A DNA stretch of 64,000 nucleotides, taken from positions 157,485,849-157,549,848 of the forward strand of contig NC_081413.1 in NCBI RefSeq assembly GCF_030272615.1, written 5' to 3'. Under the pieces are notes generated by a model. It saw nothing but the letters and a program-made list of their open reading frames with translations. It had not been told where the DNA came from and did not search any database. Positions 61,679 through 64,000 of this stretch are shown piece by piece (the stretch's first letter is position 1; every line of letters starts with the position of its first letter). The stretch comes from Cryptomeria japonica (Eukaryota > Streptophyta > Pinopsida > Cupressales > Cupressaceae). The position numbers and the translations under genes were made by a program.

Positions 61679-62663
61679 GTAGACACCTAAAAATGTCTCA
61701 TTGATATTGCACTAATTATTCCTTTTTAATTAAATAAATTTCTTAATTATTTAATTAAACTAATTAAATTCTTTTAAATTAATTTATCATTGCATTCCAA
61801 CAATACTAATTATTCTATTTCTATCTTCTTAATCAGCTAATCATTTAAGCCTTTCTTTATAATTTATAAAATATTTATTATTTAATTATTCTTCAAATTC
61901 AAAATTCAAAATTCAAATCCCCAAATTCTAATTTCATCAAATTTCAATTAATTTCATGTGCATTTCACTTTTTGAAAGTCCAAATTTAAATTAAAATAAA
62001 AATGAAATGTGAATTTCATCTCAAATTCCTATAGCACATGTTGAAATTCTAACTCTCATTGACTTTCAATCTGACTGGGAAATCAATTCAGTCAACTGAG
62101 TAATCTATTTAGTCACCTCCCCAATTAACTCAGTTAACTCATCAACCATCTTTTTCAACTCCAAATCACCTTTTTGGAATAGAGTAATCAATTTAGTTGG
62201 CAAGACAATCGACTTAGTTCACTGATCAATCTAATCAATTCATTGATCAATCAATCCAATTGATTCATCAATCAAATGAATTAAACTTTGAATCAATTGT
62301 CTCTCAGCCAATCTCCAATGTTGATTGATTATGTTCCAAAATGAATACCAACTGTCCCTTCTCATCCTCTAGAATCTATAAATTTAGCTCAATTCTCCCC
62401 AATTTTCTTAATCATGAACTTCAAACCTTTGTGTCATTTTTCAAGTCAATCATAGAAACACTCAGAGATGACATTACATAGAGAAGAGAAGGACAATGGA
62501 AGCAAATCAGCCATAAAAGAGGGTTTTTCTTATTTATTTCAATTTCCTTATTCACAAGACTTTTATTGATTTACTTTAAATTTCATTAATTATTTGTGGT
62601 TTTGTGATTTCCCTTAGTCTAATTAGCTTAATTTCTAATTATTTTTGACGTGAAAATAATGGT
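61679..62663 (+). repeat. Gypsy-type 5' LTR
   Basis: Starts TGTAGACACCTAAAAATG and runs to the primer site at about 62664. A TATA-like CTATAAATTTAG lies near 62387. The U3 (62060-62300) is full of ATCAATC, TCAGTCAACT and GATCAAT motifs. The exact 3' end is uncertain. Confidence 0.65.
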
Positions 62664-62683
62664 GAACCCGACGTGAAGCACAT
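62664..62683 (+). other. Primer-binding site of the gypsy element at 61679
   Basis: TGGTGAACCCGACGTGAAG directly after the LTR, similar to the primer-like TGGTGAACC start at 9853 (minus) and 32834. Confidence 0.75.
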
Positions 62684-63186
62684 CAACTAACCTATTTGTG
62701 TGTTTTTGTGTTTTTTGTTTTCGGAATCACACAAGAATACAGAATGTGTCACATAATCCTATGCAGGATATCGCATCTGCTTTAGTAGACTTTCACATTC
62801 ATCCTTTAATCATGTTGCATTCATTTTTTGGACATTTCACATAGCTCTATCGATTGTTTCGCATACATTGAAGGTAAAATCAAGATGAGACTTTTTATGC
62901 TTTTTCTTGATGCCTTTCGGAATCAAACTAAAATTCGCTATTTTGGGAATTTGCATGTTTATTTACAATTTTTTCCTTAAAATGCATCTAACCCATGGCA
63001 TGCAAGGTAAAGTTTAAAATTTAAGGATCTAGAAGGCAATCTAAGCGAAGAAGGCAACAAAGGTATTTCCAAAGAATCCTCCAATTAGAAGAAAAAAAAT
63101 AACGAGCCTAAATTAGAAATTGCATATTTTAAATACCAAAGATGTGTGTAGGCGTATATCATGAAGTACGACATGATAGAGGGATG
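62684..63186 (+). mobile_element. Internal leader of the gypsy element at 61679
   Basis: About 500 bp of non-coding leader, cut by the copia LTR that starts at 63187. A 3' LTR is not in the window. Confidence 0.5.
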
Positions 63187-64000
63187 TTGGCATTTGCATG
63201 AAGATTGCATTGTTGAACTATTATGTTGTCATTGATGTCAATTATAACCCGCAATGATGTTGTAATAATGTTGTTTTGCAATCGGTAAGTGAGCTTGTGA
63301 AGGAAACTGGTATTACTAGAGAAGAAGTGAGATCAACTGGTAAACCCTACCAGCTGATGTGCGAAACCCTAATCGATGGAGCTTGGTGAATCAGTTGTAT
63401 TGGTTTATGATCAAATGATGAGCAGTAATGATTGTGCCACGTATACATGTTGTATGAGATGAAGTTTCAAATGGTTTTTGGAATGTAGAGATAATGGTTT
63501 TTTCTTGGGAATGAGCAAGTTCATTGCATGTAATGGAAACCACGTGATGAGTTAAAGGGATCGATGAAGCGGTGATCAAGGAGCGGTCTAGGTTGTCTTG
63601 AATCATGTGCAATGATTTCTATGTAATCCAATGATCATACTTGAACCAATTTGTTTGTAATCTCTATGAGATCTTAGGTTTGTGATATGTTACCAACCTA
63701 TTGTTTTGCTTATAAGGTCGATGAGTTGTTTTTTTGTAGCATTGGAAATTTTGGTTGAATGTAAGAGTGATTGGTTACTGACCCAGGAAATGTATTTGTA
63801 GTATGTGTAATGGCAGATAGGAGCATGAAAAGGATTTGATCAAGAAGAGTAGTGTTATTCAATAGATCAACAAACCCCTATTGTTTTCTAACAATTACAA
63901 CAGTCAAATCCCTTAACCGGGTAAGCTCTAACAAGCTTAGTGTTATCTAAATTCTCTAACCAGGTGATCCATTAGCTTGGATTTCAAATCCTCTACTGAG
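63187..64000 (+). repeat. Start of a copia LTR, runs off the window
   Basis: TGTTGGCATTTGCATGAAG at 63187 followed by TTGTCATTGATGTCAA is the LTR start pattern shared with the Sirevirus-like LTR at 42525 and the solo LTR at 14422 (minus). ACCGGGTAAG and CCTCTACTGAG near the end are typical of the LTR interior. Its 3' end lies beyond 64000. Confidence 0.7.

Overview
The window looks like nuclear DNA of a gymnosperm, most likely a yew (Taxus) or a close relative. It is AT-rich and almost entirely made of old, nested retrotransposons. The only host-type genes are broken cytochrome P450s whose motifs I recognise as CYP725A-like, the taxane-hydroxylase family of Taxaceae. The species is inferred from that family and not proven. 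No intact protein-coding gene, rRNA, tRNA or CRISPR array was seen; all RNA-gene statements come from reading by eye.

Layout. 1-606: minus-strand end of a very long Ty3/gypsy-type LTR. 607-3400: gene-free, with a TATG microsatellite and a dispersed repeat whose inverted partner lies at 57645-58310. About 3400-15267: one degenerate Ty1/copia element carrying three later insertions: a minus-strand gypsy-like element (4639-11085, perfect AATGG target duplication), an unclassified 1.07-kb insertion (11534-12600), and a solo LTR (13199-14422). 15268-19581: mostly non-coding, with a 50-bp minisatellite and an 0.85-kb dispersed repeat. 19582-26098: a plus-strand CYP725A-like pseudogene with three exons, exon 1 split by a nearly complete copia element (about 20110-25006). 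27206-29577: a 5'-truncated LINE with a 14-bp target duplication, carrying an RNase H tail followed by a second, unexplained ORF. 31659-33517: 5' end of a gypsy element of the same family as 4639-11085. 33518-43880: a Sirevirus-like copia element with multiple polypurine tracts, interrupted by a 3.7-kb LTR (37803-41517). 43890-49100: LINE pieces and two 1-kb direct repeats. 49355-56866: a minus-strand CYP725A-like pseudogene, exon 1 split by another copia element (50202-55998). 58331-58545: a third, N-terminal-only P450 fragment. 58546-64000: no host gene; degraded gypsy gag, a gypsy 5' LTR with primer-binding site, and the start of a copia LTR running off the window.

How it fits together. 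The window is best read as a decayed tandem/inverted P450 cluster. The two long P450 copies face opposite ways about 37 kb apart and share both intron positions and a short upstream motif. Each was hit independently in exon 1 by a different copia family, and each also carries its own nonsense or frameshift lesions. Everything between and around them is layered retroelement insertion, with boundaries fixed in most cases by target-site duplications that can be read directly.
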